A DNA stretch of 64,000 nucleotides from the NCBI RefSeq assembly GCF_003943415.1, contig NZ_RJPK01000002.1, positions 1-64,000 of the forward strand. The letters run 5' to 3'. The DNA is from Streptococcus oralis. Its GTDB lineage: Bacteria > Bacillota > Bacilli > Lactobacillales > Streptococcaceae. The translations under genes were made by a program, and so were the position numbers. How positions within the stretch are numbered: position 1 is the first letter of the stretch; each line of letters begins with the position of its first letter. The notes beneath the pieces are model-generated. The model worked only from the letters and a program-made list of their open reading frames with translations. It was not told where the DNA came from and made no database searches. Below, one piece after another: positions 28,542 to 39,013 of the stretch.

Positions 28542-29332
28542 CTCTTCTTTCCATACTTGTCACGGAAGACACGCAAGGCATAAATCTCCCGGTTTACATT
28601 ATCTAAATCTTGATTTACAAAGTATTTGGCAATCTGGTTCAAGTAAGAATACTGACCATACCAATACAATTTATCTAACACTGTCTGATTGTACTTATAG
28701 CCGTAGTCTCTCAACCATTGACGCCACTGATGATCTGGAATATAATGACACAACATATGCGCCACATCAAACATACGATCCGTCAGGCGAACCGAATCCC
28801 AATCCACTAGATAAACAAGCCCACTCTCTGTCTCAATCCAATTACTATGGCGAAGATCACCATGCACAATCGTTGCATGATCTTCCCTAAAGCCTGGAAC
28901 TGTCCTGCGCAAATCATCAATCACCGAATTTAAGTACTGATGTCGTTTCAAGACTTCAGGTGCTTCTTGCCTCCAAGACTGCAACAAGTCTACTGGCGTC
29001 TCCATGCTATATCCCAAACGGCTCAACTGCTTCATCAAGGGACGTGAGCGGTGGAGACGCGTCAAGATATTGATGATCTGCTTGCGATTCATGTCGTGCG
29101 GGGTCAAGATTTTGCCCGTCAACCATTCTTGGGCACACATATCACGACCGTCCGCTAAACGACGAGTCCATAGTAATTGAGGAGCGATTTGTTCTCTGGC
29201 TAGCCCAGGTAGGATTGGAGAGGTGTTCATTTTTACAAAGACGCGCTTCCCATCAGGGTAGCTTCCCATATAAGCCTTGCCACTCTTCCCAGGTATCGGA
29301 GTCAGCGTTAGCTCATTATCACCCAAGTCCAT
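28538..29332 (-). CDS. ccrZ: Cell-cycle regulator CcrZ (aminoglycoside-phosphotransferase-like)
   Basis: A 264-residue kinase-like protein of the APH/choline-kinase fold, formerly YtmP. It carries the Brenner-type catalytic stretch [12 protein letters not shown] and the metal-binding VDWDSVRL; an N-terminal [14 protein letters not shown] segment corresponds to the nucleotide-binding sheet. In pneumococcus the orthologue localises to the septum with FtsZ and promotes replication initiation through DnaA. The symbol rests on family similarity and on the neighbouring trmB, a conserved pairing. Confidence 0.9.
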   Translation of the reverse strand: MDLGDNELTLTPIPGKSGKAYMGSYPDGKRVFVKMNTSPILPGLAREQIAPQLLWTRRLADGRDMCAQEWLTGKILTPHDMNRKQIINILTRLHRSRPLMKQLSRLGYSMETPVDLLQSWRQEAPEVLKRHQYLNSVIDDLRRTVPGFREDHATIVHGDLRHSNWIETESGLVYLVDWDSVRLTDRMFDVAHMLCHYIPDHQWRQWLRDYGYKYNQTVLDKLYWYGQYSYLNQIAKYFVNQDLDNVNREIYALRVFRDKYGKKR

Positions 29333-29379
29333 TTCTTTCCTCCGTATAAAGTTTCCTTACTATTCTACTAGTTTTTGGT

Positions 29380-30429
29380 CTATTCGTCAACCAATCTTTT
29401 CAGTTGGTAAGGTAAATAAAACAATTGTAGGAAGAGACTAGCTCCTACAAGAGCCAACAAGGCTATTTTTTCTTGAAAAACCACTGCTCCAACCAGCAAT
29501 TCTAACAAAAGAACTGCACTTCCCACACCAACTACAATCTGTTTCAATCCCTTCTCTTTCTCCCCTTTTTCTAATGGAAAGAGCTGGGTCAAGTATTGGT
29601 AATCAAAGGCGTGATAAAGGGCTAGCAACTGGAAGAGCAATAGGTAGTTAAATAGAACCACTACTGCCGTCGCAATCCAAGCTTGCTCGATAAAGACCTG
29701 CGCTAACAAAGAAAGCAAGAGCAGACGTAGACTGAGGGCAAAGAGGTCTCCATTTCGCAGGTAAGAGCGGAGATAGAGGTTTTGCCAAATCTTTCCAGGC
29801 GCTTTCTGAACTGCTTTAAGGATGAAATCCAGATAAGCGCGACGTTTGACACTATTTGAAACGCCCTTGACCTGAGTAAAGAGAGCAAAGAAACGAAGCA
29901 AGACTTGCTTGCGCTTGCTTTCTTGGGCAATGACATAGTCCCAGTCAATTCCGTTCCCAGTAAAAAATTTACTAACTTTTTGACGAAAAATCAGGTATTT
30001 CCCAGTTCCCAATAAAAGCACATAGATGAGAAAGACTGGCAAGCCATAACCCATGGCTAAAAACAAGGGCGCAAATAAGAGTAAAAAGAGGGTTTGCACA
30101 ATTGTCCAGAAAACCAATGAACGTGACGTCTGCCCTTTGAGGTGGGACTTGACCTCCTCTTCACTGACTAAGAGAAAGAGCTTGTCAGGTACTTCCATGT
30201 AGGTCGCGATTCCTCCCCAAGCCAAAAGCAAGATAGATACTATTACTAAAAACAAGAGAATGGGCCAATGATTTTCAGGAAAATCTTGCAAGAGTTGACT
30301 GTACTGGTAGGCTATAAAACCGATGAGAACCAGCAGGAACAAGACAAAGTGGTCATTGAGAACATAACGGAGATAACCGACACATTCCTTACGAAAAGCC
30401 TGCTTTCTCTTTAAAAACAAGTCTTTCAT
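29380..30429 (-). CDS. pptB: ABC transporter permease, EcsB/PptB type
   Basis: A 349-residue integral membrane protein of the EcsB family with about eight hydrophobic segments (HFVLFLLVLIGFIAYQY, ILLFLVIVSILLLAWGG, the paired VFWTIVQTLFLLLFAPLFLA and others). EcsAB/PptAB transporters are linked to export or processing of small peptide pheromones in streptococci and to membrane protease function in Bacillus. It overlaps the ATPase gene by 4 bases, as expected for partners. Confidence 0.88.
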   Translation of the reverse strand: MKDLFLKRKQAFRKECVGYLRYVLNDHFVLFLLVLIGFIAYQYSQLLQDFPENHWPILLFLVIVSILLLAWGGIATYMEVPDKLFLLVSEEEVKSHLKGQTSRSLVFWTIVQTLFLLLFAPLFLAMGYGLPVFLIYVLLLGTGKYLIFRQKVSKFFTGNGIDWDYVIAQESKRKQVLLRFFALFTQVKGVSNSVKRRAYLDFILKAVQKAPGKIWQNLYLRSYLRNGDLFALSLRLLLLSLLAQVFIEQAWIATAVVVLFNYLLLFQLLALYHAFDYQYLTQLFPLEKGEKEKGLKQIVVGVGSAVLLLELLVGAVVFQEKIALLALVGASLFLQLFYLPYQLKRLVDE

Positions 30430-31157
30430 AGCTCCTCCTCTTTGGTCAGAGCCAAGTAAATATCATTCAAACTAGCATCAGGCATATCAAAGGCCTCGCG
30501 GAGTTGCTGAAGGTTCCCCTGAGCCCTCACTTCCCCCTTATGGAGGATGACAAAGGCATCGCACATCCTCTCCGCCGAGTCCAAAACATGAGTACTCATG
30601 AGGATGGACTTGCCTTTTTGCTTTTCCACTTCCAAAAGCTGAATCAAGTCAGAAATAGCCAGCGGATCGAGGCCAAGGAAAGGCTCATCAACGATGAAAA
30701 GACTCGGATCCACCACAAAAGCACAGATAATCATGACCTTCTGCTTCATCCCTTTGGAGAAATGCACTGGAAACCAGTCCAATTTTTGGTCCAGGCGGAA
30801 CATTTTTAACAAAGGTTCCACACGATCAAAAGCCACTTTTTGCTCAATACCATAGGCCATGGCAACCGTCTCGATATGCTCTCTGAGGGTCAGTTCTTCA
30901 TACAAGCTAGGCGTTTCTGGGATATAGCCAATCTGCTTGCGGTAGCTAGTCGCATCTTCTCGCAGGGTCAAACCATTAATCTTGATTTCCCCACTGTAAG
31001 GCGTCAAAAGACCGATAATCTCATTGATAGTCGTTGATTTCCCAGCACCGTTGAGACCAATCAAACCGACCAACTGCCCACTTTCAACTGTAAAGGACAC
31101 ATCTTTCAAGACAGGAACGTGAACATAGCCTCCTGTCAGGTTTTTAATTTCTAACAT
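30426..31157 (-). CDS. pptA: ABC transporter ATP-binding protein, EcsA/PptA type
   Basis: A 243-residue ABC ATPase with Walker A GLNGAGKST, Q-loop IPETP, a signature FSKGMKQK (variant of LSGGQ, as in Ecs-type ATPases), Walker B LFIVDEPFLGLDP and the H-loop STHVLD. It energises the adjacent EcsB-like permease. The promoter region is shared with the divergent HIT gene, 67 bp away. Confidence 0.9.
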   Translation of the reverse strand: MLEIKNLTGGYVHVPVLKDVSFTVESGQLVGLIGLNGAGKSTTINEIIGLLTPYSGEIKINGLTLREDATSYRKQIGYIPETPSLYEELTLREHIETVAMAYGIEQKVAFDRVEPLLKMFRLDQKLDWFPVHFSKGMKQKVMIICAFVVDPSLFIVDEPFLGLDPLAISDLIQLLEVEKQKGKSILMSTHVLDSAERMCDAFVILHKGEVRAQGNLQQLREAFDMPDASLNDIYLALTKEEEL

Positions 31158-31171
31158 ATTTTCTCCGAATC

Positions 31172-31180
31172 TGGTATAAT
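31172..31180 (+). promoter_or_regulatory. Extended -10 promoter of the HIT gene
   Basis: TGGTATAAT (TG-n-TATAAT) about 45 bp before the ATG at 31225, in the gap between divergent genes. Confidence 0.7.
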
Positions 31181-31224
31181 GTAGCTATATTATATCAAAA
31201 TTCAATACAGTAGAGGTGGATTTT

Positions 31225-31635
31225 ATGTCAGATTGCATTTTTTGTAAGATCATCGCAGGGGATATTCCTGCTTCAAAAGTATACGAAGATGAGCAGGTTC
31301 TTGCCTTTCTTGATATCTCTCAAGTAACGCCTGGACACACCTTAGTCGTGCCAAAAGAGCACTACCGCAATCTCTTGGAGATGAATGCTGCGAGCGCCAG
31401 CCAACTCTTTGCACAAGTGTCAACAGTGGCTCAAAAAGTTATGAAGGCTACCAAGGCTGTCGGCATGAATATCATTGCCAATTGCGAGGAAGTTGCCGGT
31501 CAAACGGTCTTTCATACCCATGTGCACCTTGTTCCTCGCTACGGTGCAGAAGATGACCTAAAGATTGACTTTATCGCCCACGAACCTGACTTTGACAAAC
31601 TTGCCCAAGTCGCTGAAACTATTAGAAATGCTTAG
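31225..31635 (+). CDS. hit: HIT-family nucleotide hydrolase
   Basis: A 136-residue histidine-triad protein, likely hydrolysing adenosine phosphoramidates or dinucleotides. It starts MSDCIFCKIIAGDIP and contains the active-site HTHVHLVPR (H-x-H-x-H). A GTG at 31216 is in frame, but ATG 31225 lies behind GAGGTGG at good spacing. Followed by two small genes on the same strand. Confidence 0.95.
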   Translation: MSDCIFCKIIAGDIPASKVYEDEQVLAFLDISQVTPGHTLVVPKEHYRNLLEMNAASASQLFAQVSTVAQKVMKATKAVGMNIIANCEEVAGQTVFHTHVHLVPRYGAEDDLKIDFIAHEPDFDKLAQVAETIRNA

Positions 31636-31644
31636 GGAGATGCC

Positions 31645-31923
31645 ATGAAACTATCAAATCTACTGCTATTCGCAGGAGCTGCAGCTGGAAGTTATTTTGT
31701 CGTAAAAAATCGCCAAGCCATTCAGGATGAAGTGCTAGATACAACTGACCGCGTCGAAGCTATCAAGGATGATTTGGATATCATCCAAAATAGCCTCCAA
31801 ATCATCAACCAACAAAAAGCACTTATCAAGGAATACCAAAAAGATTTAACCTATAAATTCAAAGTCTTGGAAAAAGATTTCCAAACCAGAATGGCGATCC
31901 TCCAAGAAGAAAAACAAGAATAA
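31645..31923 (+). CDS. Small membrane-anchored coiled-coil protein
   Basis: A 92-residue protein with one N-terminal membrane segment (LSNLLLFAGAAAGSYFVV) followed by a continuous charged coiled coil (DEVLDTTDRVEAIKDDLDII to the C-terminus). It resembles streptococcal YtxH-like small proteins; function unknown. It starts 9 bp after the HIT stop and is probably cotranscribed. Confidence 0.75.
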   Translation: MKLSNLLLFAGAAAGSYFVVKNRQAIQDEVLDTTDRVEAIKDDLDIIQNSLQIINQQKALIKEYQKDLTYKFKVLEKDFQTRMAILQEEKQE

Positions 31924-31986
31924 TAAATCCTCCAACTTTCCTTAAATCCATTTTGGATCACTAGATTCGAACAGAAAAGGGAGGGA

Positions 31987-32646
31987 ATGAAAGTGAAACA
32001 GTTTTTAAAAGTTCTAGCGAAGGTCATCGCGATCCCTTGTGGTTGCCTCTGCCTGCTTGCAGCCTTGGCATTTCTACTACTGATGAATCTTTTCAAGGCC
32101 TCACCGAGTGACATCCAAAAAGGGAATGAATCCTTAAAACAAATCTTTATCTCTCTTGATATGCCTCCTAAGAAAGTAGAATCAAATGGAAGGTATCAAT
32201 TCGAGGGTGGAGGCTTACATTTTTATGTTACTTTCTCAGATGAGGTCATCAATAGCCACCCCGTCCTAAAAGAAAGTCCAAAACTCACCAAAAACCGACT
32301 CGAAGTCTATGTCCTCCAGACAGGAGAGATTTCATACTATAAAGTTGGAGACAACTTGTTCAACCATGGCTTATTCCAATTTTTAGAGAAGGAAAGCGAG
32401 AAGTATCTCCAAGAAATTGGAAAGAAATTTAATCCCAATTACTCAATTCTCTTTTGGAATGATCAGGGAAGTCTAAAAAAGGGAATTGCATTCTATGAAA
32501 AAGCTTTGACTTTGGTGGATATTCAGGATAATTCGGCGATCAAACACATTGATACCGTCACCATTAAGCCTGGTAAAGAAGCGGAAATCAAGCAACTCAT
32601 CCGGGAGATGGATGCAGCTGGCCTGCTTACTCAAAAGTATAAATAG
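31987..32646 (+). CDS. Membrane-anchored protein of unknown function
   Basis: A 219-residue protein with one strong N-terminal membrane anchor (VIAIPCGCLCLLAALAFLLLM) and a presumably extracellular alpha/beta domain containing GRYQFEGGGLHFYVTF and the SILFWNDQGSLKKGIAFYEK segment. No lipobox, enzyme motif or known domain is recognised. A bidirectional terminator separates it from convergent dnaJ. Confidence 0.7.
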   Translation: MKVKQFLKVLAKVIAIPCGCLCLLAALAFLLLMNLFKASPSDIQKGNESLKQIFISLDMPPKKVESNGRYQFEGGGLHFYVTFSDEVINSHPVLKESPKLTKNRLEVYVLQTGEISYYKVGDNLFNHGLFQFLEKESEKYLQEIGKKFNPNYSILFWNDQGSLKKGIAFYEKALTLVDIQDNSAIKHIDTVTIKPGKEAEIKQLIREMDAAGLLTQKYK

Positions 32647-32697
32647 CAGGCTAACTGGAAAATGATTTTTCGATGCTAAATTTTCAAAGATAACGCA

Positions 32698-32721
32698 AAA
32701 AAGAGCCAATCGGCTCTTTTT
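32698..32721. terminator. Bidirectional terminator between the 219-residue-protein gene and dnaJ
   Basis: AAAAAGAGCC-AATC-GGCTCTTTTT: a symmetrical stem with A and T flanks, usable from both converging genes. Confidence 0.88.
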
Positions 32722-32724
32722 ACT

Positions 32725-33861
32725 TTATTCTCCTTCAAAGGCATCTTTTATATGCTCAAAGAAGCCTTTTTTCTTTGGATTGACTTTCAAATCACCCGCA
32801 GCTGCGAATTCTTTAAGCGCAGCTTTTTGACGATCATTCAAACCTGTCGGAGTTACAACATTAACGGTAACGTATTGGTCACCAACAGCACCACCACGAA
32901 GGCTCGGAGCACCCTTGCCACGTAGACGGAATTTCTTGCCAGTCTGAGTTCCCTCTGGAATGACCAATTCAACGTCACCATGCACAGTTGGAATTTCCAC
33001 AGTATCACCAAGGGCTGCTTGAACAATATTAAGGTTCAGCTTGTAGAAAATAGTTGTTCCTTCACGTTCAAACTTATCACTGGCTTCAACTGAAACCACC
33101 ACGTACAAGTCCCCGTAAGGTCCACCATTAAAGCCTGCTTCACCTTGACCAGCGAGTCGGATTTGTTGGCCTGTTTCCACACCGGCAGGGATTTTTACAT
33201 GTACACTATGGGCTTGTTTTTCATGACCTGTTCCATGACATGTAGTACATGGGTCTTTAATTTCTTTTCCTCGACCATGACAGACATCACAGGTTACTTG
33301 GCGACGCATCATACCAAGAGGAGTCTGCGTATCAACGTTAATGACACCTGCACCATGACAGCGTCCACAAGTGACTGGACTTGTTCCTGGCTTAGCACCA
33401 GATCCGTTACAGGTACGACAGCTTGCTTCACGGTTGTATTTCACTTCTTTTTCCGTTCCAAAGATAGCTTCTTCAAAAGTCAAATTCACACGGTACTGGA
33501 GGTCATCCCCTTGACGAGGGGCGTTTGGATTGCGCGAAGCTCCGCCTCCACCGAAGAAACTTGAGAAGATATCTTCAAAACCACCGAAGCCACTTGCTCC
33601 GTCAAAGCCACCGAAACCACCAGCACCACCAAAGCCACCGTTGGCACCTGCAGCACCATATTGGTCGTAGGCTGCACGTTTTTGGTCGTCACTCAAAGTC
33701 TCATAGGCTTCTTGAACTTCCTTGTACTTTTCCTCAGCACCAGGATCCTTGTTGATATCTGGGTGATATTTTTTTGAAAGCTTACGATAAGCCTTTTTGA
33801 TTTCGTCTGCCGAAGCGTTTTTGGACACCCCCAGACGATCATAAAATTCAGTATTGTTCAT
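32725..33861 (-). CDS. dnaJ: Chaperone protein DnaJ
   Basis: The J-protein co-chaperone of DnaK. From ATG 33861 ([15 protein letters not shown]) it has 378 residues: J domain with HPD at 33-35, a Gly/Phe-rich region (about 75-115), and four zinc-binding CxxCxGxG repeats ([32 protein letters not shown]). The C-terminal beta domains end [18 protein letters not shown]. The frame opens 4 codons earlier without better support. Last gene of the hrcA-dnaK region; the DJ-1-like gene lies between it and dnaK. Confidence 0.97.
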   Translation of the reverse strand: MNNTEFYDRLGVSKNASADEIKKAYRKLSKKYHPDINKDPGAEEKYKEVQEAYETLSDDQKRAAYDQYGAAGANGGFGGAGGFGGFDGASGFGGFEDIFSSFFGGGGASRNPNAPRQGDDLQYRVNLTFEEAIFGTEKEVKYNREASCRTCNGSGAKPGTSPVTCGRCHGAGVINVDTQTPLGMMRRQVTCDVCHGRGKEIKDPCTTCHGTGHEKQAHSVHVKIPAGVETGQQIRLAGQGEAGFNGGPYGDLYVVVSVEASDKFEREGTTIFYKLNLNIVQAALGDTVEIPTVHGDVELVIPEGTQTGKKFRLRGKGAPSLRGGAVGDQYVTVNVVTPTGLNDRQKAALKEFAAAGDLKVNPKKKGFFEHIKDAFEGE

Positions 33862-33900
33862 ACAAGATACCAAGACCGTAAAATTCGACTGAAAAATAGG

Positions 33901-33936
33901 AAATCTGACGCTGGAGCGATGCTCCTAGGCAGATTT
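33901..33936. terminator. Hairpin between the DJ-1-like gene and dnaJ
   Basis: AAATCTG and CAGATTT enclose an inner GGAGC/GCTCC stem; ATCTTTTTTCC follows on the plus strand and CCTATTTTT on the minus strand. It may terminate in either direction or attenuate dnaJ. The remaining intergenic sequence (33862-34059) shows no gene. Confidence 0.5.
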
Positions 33937-34059
33937 ATCTTTTTTCCGAGAATTTAGGTCGGGTTCAATTCCTTTCTTTCATATTTAGTAAGAAAGCTCA
34001 GAGCTCGAGTTCAATTTCTCGAACACCCTTGTTCCTTTCTATAATTTTCATGTAAATCT

Positions 34060-34692
34060 TTAGAGGCTATTTTCTATACTCTGCTTCACTTGATCAAACT
34101 CTTCATCTGACAGAGTAAATATTAAATCCTCTTCAGCATGCTCGTTCTGTTCTTTAAAATAGTTGTCCATATTCTCTGCCAATCCTAAACCGAGAATCAC
34201 TTTTCTTGCAAACTCTTGATGTGCAAAACCGATAGCCGTAATGATTTGTTTATCTTGCACAGCCAGTTTGGGTTGGAAATTCTCACGTGGAAGAAATTCA
34301 AAATAGTCAAAGAAGTTTTGCCAAATTCCACCTGTAAATTTCGTGTCGTTCAACAAACCTGCTTTTGCCAATAAAAGAGGCGCTGAAGAAATTGCTGCAA
34401 TTAGGATATCTTGCTCATCAAGACTTCTCAAAAACGAAATCAATTTCTCATCTTGTAGAGCAGGACCTATATTTACCATTCCTGGCAAAATCACACAAGA
34501 ATAATCTTCTATACGGATTTGATCCAATGTTTTCGTCGGTTGACAGGGCAAACCATCCTCAGAGATCACCATCGAATGCTCAGAAGCTACATAATCAATC
34601 GTGATATCAAAAGACAGAGCTAAAGTACTCGTTAAAGTGATTATCTCATAAAGAGAAAAATTAGGATAAATGATACAAAGTACTTTTTTCAT
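34060..34692 (-). CDS. DJ-1/PfpI-family protein with Ser at the nucleophile position
   Basis: A 210-residue DJ-1/PfpI-like protein inserted between dnaK and dnaJ. The fold's start KVLCIIYPNFSLYEI and the nucleophile-elbow region IAAISSAPLLLAKAGLL are clear, but the usual Cys of the elbow is Ser-Ser. Family members act as glyoxalases, chaperones or amidases through that Cys, so activity here is questionable. ATG 34692 (MKKVLC) fits the family better than 34701. It probably has its own transcription since a terminator-like hairpin lies just upstream. Confidence 0.78.
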   Translation of the reverse strand: MKKVLCIIYPNFSLYEIITLTSTLALSFDITIDYVASEHSMVISEDGLPCQPTKTLDQIRIEDYSCVILPGMVNIGPALQDEKLISFLRSLDEQDILIAAISSAPLLLAKAGLLNDTKFTGGIWQNFFDYFEFLPRENFQPKLAVQDKQIITAIGFAHQEFARKVILGLGLAENMDNYFKEQNEHAEEDLIFTLSDEEFDQVKQSIENSL

Positions 34693-34715
34693 ACGCAACA
34701 TCCTCTATTTTACCG

Positions 34716-34743
34716 AAAAACAGAGGCTGGGTTGCAACCTCTG
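34716..34743 (-). terminator. Terminator-like hairpin upstream of the DJ-1-like gene
   Basis: On the minus strand CAGAGG and CCTCTG bracket an imperfect stem followed by TTTTTC, 24 bp before the next start codon; it would end the dnaK transcript. Confidence 0.5.
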
Positions 34744-34765
34744 GATTTCTTCTTATCATTACGAC

Positions 34766-34873
34766 GTTCTAAAATAAAGTCAATTATACTTTGTTTTAGA
34801 ACTAGTAAGGCGTTTAGGCAAGTCGCCATAGCGATTGCAGTCGAATGACAAACTCTTTAGCTATTTGTCATTC
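34766..34873. repeat. Pair of strong palindromes in the dnaK-downstream intergenic region
   Basis: Within the 34693-34931 gap, GTTCTAAAATAAAG at 34766 pairs with CTTTGTTTTAGAAC ending 34802 (14 bp, one G-U), and GAATGACAAA (34843-34852) pairs with TTTGTCATTC (34864-34873). Neither is followed by a proper T run. They look like the ends or arms of a small element or a structured RNA. Confidence 0.55.
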
Positions 34874-34910
34874 TTAACTACCTCACTCTCCTGATTTTCA
34901 AGCTCGGGAT

Positions 34911-34931
34911 AAAATAGTCCACTGGACTATT

Positions 34932-34933
<2 letters not shown>
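34911..34933 (-). terminator. Hairpin overlapping the dnaK stop codon
   Basis: AAAATAGTCC-ACT-GGACTATTTT is a perfect 10-bp stem whose edge includes the dnaK stop. It lacks a long T tail on the minus strand, so it may stabilise the mRNA end rather than terminate. Confidence 0.5.
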
Positions 34934-36770
<1,837 letters not shown>

Positions 36771-36790
36771 TTAGTTAATTTTCTATTTCT

Positions 36791-36925
36791 GATATTTCCC
36801 TTAAGTGGTGGGGACGTGAGCAACTCCCTTCGGGATTTCATCACTAATTTTTGAGCCTATTGTCTCAAAAATCCCCTGCTTCAGTAGCAAGAGCTACTGA
36901 AACTTTCACCACGGCGGGAAATATC
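36791..36925. repeat. Multi-branched palindromic element upstream of dnaK
   Basis: The 238-bp gap 36756-36993 carries a 135-bp unit closed by GATATTTCCC (36791-36800) with GGGAAATATC (36916-36925) and GTGGTG (36805-36810) with CACCAC (36907-36912). Inside are hairpins TTTTTGAG/CTCAAAAA (within 36847-36872), TTCAGTAGC-AAGA-GCTACTGAA (36880-36901) and a small CTCCC/GGGAT-type arm near 36823. It folds as a junction in either strand. It could be a pneumococcal-type small repeat (SPRITE-like) or a cis-acting dnaK leader RNA. Confidence 0.7.
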
Positions 36926-36993
36926 TTCCTTGTAAGCCTCCGGCTTGCCTCTTAACTTTCTTCATAGTTTATTGTCGTTTCGGACAAGAGAAG

Positions 36994-37221
36994 CTACCCT
37001 TTTTCTGCTTTAGCAATCCCTCTTGTCCTAATATAAGCATTATAACCACAATGAGGACAAGATAGCCATTCATCTTCACTATTCGCATAGCCGTCCATAA
37101 ATACAGAAACATTCACACTTCCTGAACATTTATCACATATATTCTTCCCTTGATGATAACGTTGCGCAGTTTCACGATATTCTTCATTTTGTTTCTTATT
37201 TTTTTCAAAAATATCTAACAT
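36994..37221 (-). CDS. Small zinc-ribbon protein between grpE and dnaK
   Basis: A 75-residue protein with two CxxC pairs, ICDKC and SCPHCGY, spaced as in a single zinc ribbon, after a charged helical N-terminus (MLDIFEKNKKQNEEYRET). I do not recognise the family. It is only 11 bp after grpE on the same strand, so it is cotranscribed under HrcA control. A role as a chaperone accessory is a guess from position alone. Confidence 0.7.
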   Translation of the reverse strand: MLDIFEKNKKQNEEYRETAQRYHQGKNICDKCSGSVNVSVFMDGYANSEDEWLSCPHCGYNAYIRTRGIAKAEKG

Positions 37222-37232
37222 ATCTTTCCTCT

Positions 37233-37748
37233 CTAGTTATACACCACCACCATGGCTGGTCTTAGGATGCGGTCATGGAGTTTGTAGCCTTTTTGGAAGA
37301 CTTGGGCGATAGTGTCTGCTGGGTGTTCATTGTCTGCTGGGAGAGTTTGGATGGCCATATGGTAGTTATGGTCAAATTCTCCATCAGCTGCGATTTCTTC
37401 GATTCCTTCTTCTTTCAAAGCGTGAATCAAGCTCTCTTGCACCATTTCCAATCCCTTTTTGACATCATCTGTCAAACCTTCAACTGCGAGTGCACGTTCT
37501 AGGTTGTCGAGCGATGGTAAGATTGCTTTTGCTAAGTCCTGGCTACGATAGCGTTGCAAGTTTTGACGCTCTTCATTGGCACGGCGCTGGATATTTTGCA
37601 TTTCTGCATGAGCGCGAAGGTATTTGTTTTCGAACTCATCCGCACGTTCATTTGCCAAGTCTAGCTCTGACTTTTCAGGAGTTGTTTCTTCAGTTGTTTC
37701 AACAACTTCCTCTTCTTTTACTTCTTCGTTTTTTGTTTCCTCAGACAT
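37233..37748 (-). CDS. grpE: Nucleotide exchange factor GrpE
   Basis: GrpE releases ADP from DnaK. From ATG 37748 ([15 protein letters not shown]), preceded by AAAGGAGG, it has 171 residues. A disordered acidic N-terminus leads into the long coiled coil ([20 protein letters not shown]) and the C-terminal beta domain ending [13 protein letters not shown]. The frame is open to 37790, inside hrcA, without a ribosome site. Second gene of the hrcA operon. Confidence 0.97.
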   Translation of the reverse strand: MSEETKNEEVKEEEVVETTEETTPEKSELDLANERADEFENKYLRAHAEMQNIQRRANEERQNLQRYRSQDLAKAILPSLDNLERALAVEGLTDDVKKGLEMVQESLIHALKEEGIEEIAADGEFDHNYHMAIQTLPADNEHPADTIAQVFQKGYKLHDRILRPAMVVVYN

Positions 37749-37786
37749 TTTTCGCCTCCTTTTTAGGAATTTGTGTAATTTCATGT

Positions 37787-38821
37787 TCAACTCACCTCAT
37801 AGTGATTACTACTCAAATAGCGGTAGAAATCTGTGAGTTTCATAGTTAGGACTCGATTGACAACATTGAGTTGATTGACCAATTGCTGGTAATCCAGATT
37901 GACCGGACCGATAATCGCCAAAATCCCAAAACCTCGATAAGGAATGAGGAACTTACTGCTAATCACTGCTAGATCAGCTAGGCAGGATTCTTGACTATCT
38001 GCAACACGAACATTTTGCATCTGATCTTCATGCAGACCTTCACGAATTTCCAAGGCTACCTTCTGTGGTTGGTCAAAAAACTGATAGGCTGCTAGATTGG
38101 CAAAATTCAAGAGATTGACCTTGCCCGCCACCACAATGTTTTCATTGAACATTTCCTTAAAAATGTGTTCAAAGAGATCGATAACATTGTCCGTTGTTGT
38201 AAAGTAACGCTGGATAATCTGCGGAATCTCCGTCCGAATCTTGTAGTGAATATCCAAAACGGTGTGACCGAGGAAACGTTCCTGAATGATGGTCTTCAGT
38301 TTCAGCAAATCCTCTTGCAAGAAATTCCTTGGAATCAGAAACTGACTGGTAACCGTTCGAGACTCGTCTAGGGTGAAAACTGCAAGAGCAGTATGTTGTC
38401 CTAGAACGACAATATCGAAAGCTGTCAGGCGCTGTCTACTTGGCTCAACATCCAGAGCCACTACCGTACAGCCACTTAGGTCTGTTAGTAGATTGGCAGC
38501 CTCTTGCAGAATATCCTCCAGTTTGAAAAATTCCTGATCAAAGGCTTTAACAATCTCATAAACCTCATTTTCAGCCAGTCGGTCAAAATCCAGTGAATGT
38601 TTTACATAGTACTGAAAACCAGCGACACTTGGCATCCGACCACTAGAAGTATGAGCTTTCTCAAGCAAACCTTGCTTTTCTAGAGCCGCCATATCATTAC
38701 GAATGGTTGCACTGCTAGAGTTAATAGACTCTTGTAGTGCTTTGGATCCGACAGGTTCGTGCGTTTTGGTAAAGATGTCAATAATCAGATTCAAAATATC
38801 CTGCTGACGCTCTGTAACCAT
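37787..38821 (-). CDS. hrcA: Heat-inducible transcription repressor HrcA
   Basis: HrcA binds CIRCE operators and represses class I heat-shock genes; GroEL keeps it active. From ATG 38821 ([17 protein letters not shown]) it has 344 residues: a winged helix with the [10 protein letters not shown] and [19 protein letters not shown] segments (about 20-65), then the HrcA core. The longer in-frame reading to 38863 would place the proximal CIRCE inside the gene, so I reject it. It should control its own operon through the two CIRCEs here and groESL through the CIRCE at 6013. Confidence 0.97.
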   Translation of the reverse strand: MVTERQQDILNLIIDIFTKTHEPVGSKALQESINSSSATIRNDMAALEKQGLLEKAHTSSGRMPSVAGFQYYVKHSLDFDRLAENEVYEIVKAFDQEFFKLEDILQEAANLLTDLSGCTVVALDVEPSRQRLTAFDIVVLGQHTALAVFTLDESRTVTSQFLIPRNFLQEDLLKLKTIIQERFLGHTVLDIHYKIRTEIPQIIQRYFTTTDNVIDLFEHIFKEMFNENIVVAGKVNLLNFANLAAYQFFDQPQKVALEIREGLHEDQMQNVRVADSQESCLADLAVISSKFLIPYRGFGILAIIGPVNLDYQQLVNQLNVVNRVLTMKLTDFYRYLSSNHYEVS

Positions 38822-38847
38822 CTCATCACTCCCCTCTGTCAGATTGA

Positions 38848-38874
38848 TTAGCACTCGATACACCCAAGTGCTAA
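38848..38874 (-). promoter_or_regulatory. Promoter-proximal CIRCE of hrcA-dnaK
   Basis: TTAGCACTC-N9-AAGTGCTAA, one mismatch from the perfect palindrome, lies between the promoter and the hrcA start. Confidence 0.95.
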
Positions 38875-38885
38875 CTTATGATTCT

Positions 38886-38913
38886 ATTATACACCCTTAA
38901 AAGAGAATGTCAA
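38886..38913 (-). promoter_or_regulatory. hrcA-dnaK operon promoter
   Basis: TTGACA (38908-38913) and TATAAT (38886-38891), both perfect hexamers, 16 bp apart on the minus strand, with a CIRCE on each side. Confidence 0.93.
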
Positions 38914-38930
38914 GACAAAAACTCAAAAAA

Positions 38931-38957
38931 TTAGCACTCTTTTATCAAGAGTGCTAA
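38931..38957 (-). promoter_or_regulatory. Promoter-distal, perfect CIRCE of hrcA-dnaK
   Basis: TTAGCACTC-N9-GAGTGCTAA lies upstream of the -35. Its centre is 83 bp, about eight helical turns, from the other CIRCE. Confidence 0.95.
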
Positions 38958-38979
38958 AAATCAGTCTAAAGACCTAGAA

Positions 38980-39006
38980 AAAAAGACCGCCCTCAGGCAA
39001 TCTTTC
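38980..39006 (-). terminator. Terminator after glnA
   Basis: On the minus strand AAAGATTGCC and GGCGGTCTTT pair imperfectly around a short loop and are followed by TTTTTC. Confidence 0.7.
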
Positions 39007-39013
39007 TTCTATA

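Noticed and set aside
37787..38863. Longer hrcA reading starting at 38863
   Set aside because: It would put half of the proximal CIRCE inside the gene; [10 protein letters not shown] at 38821 is the expected start.
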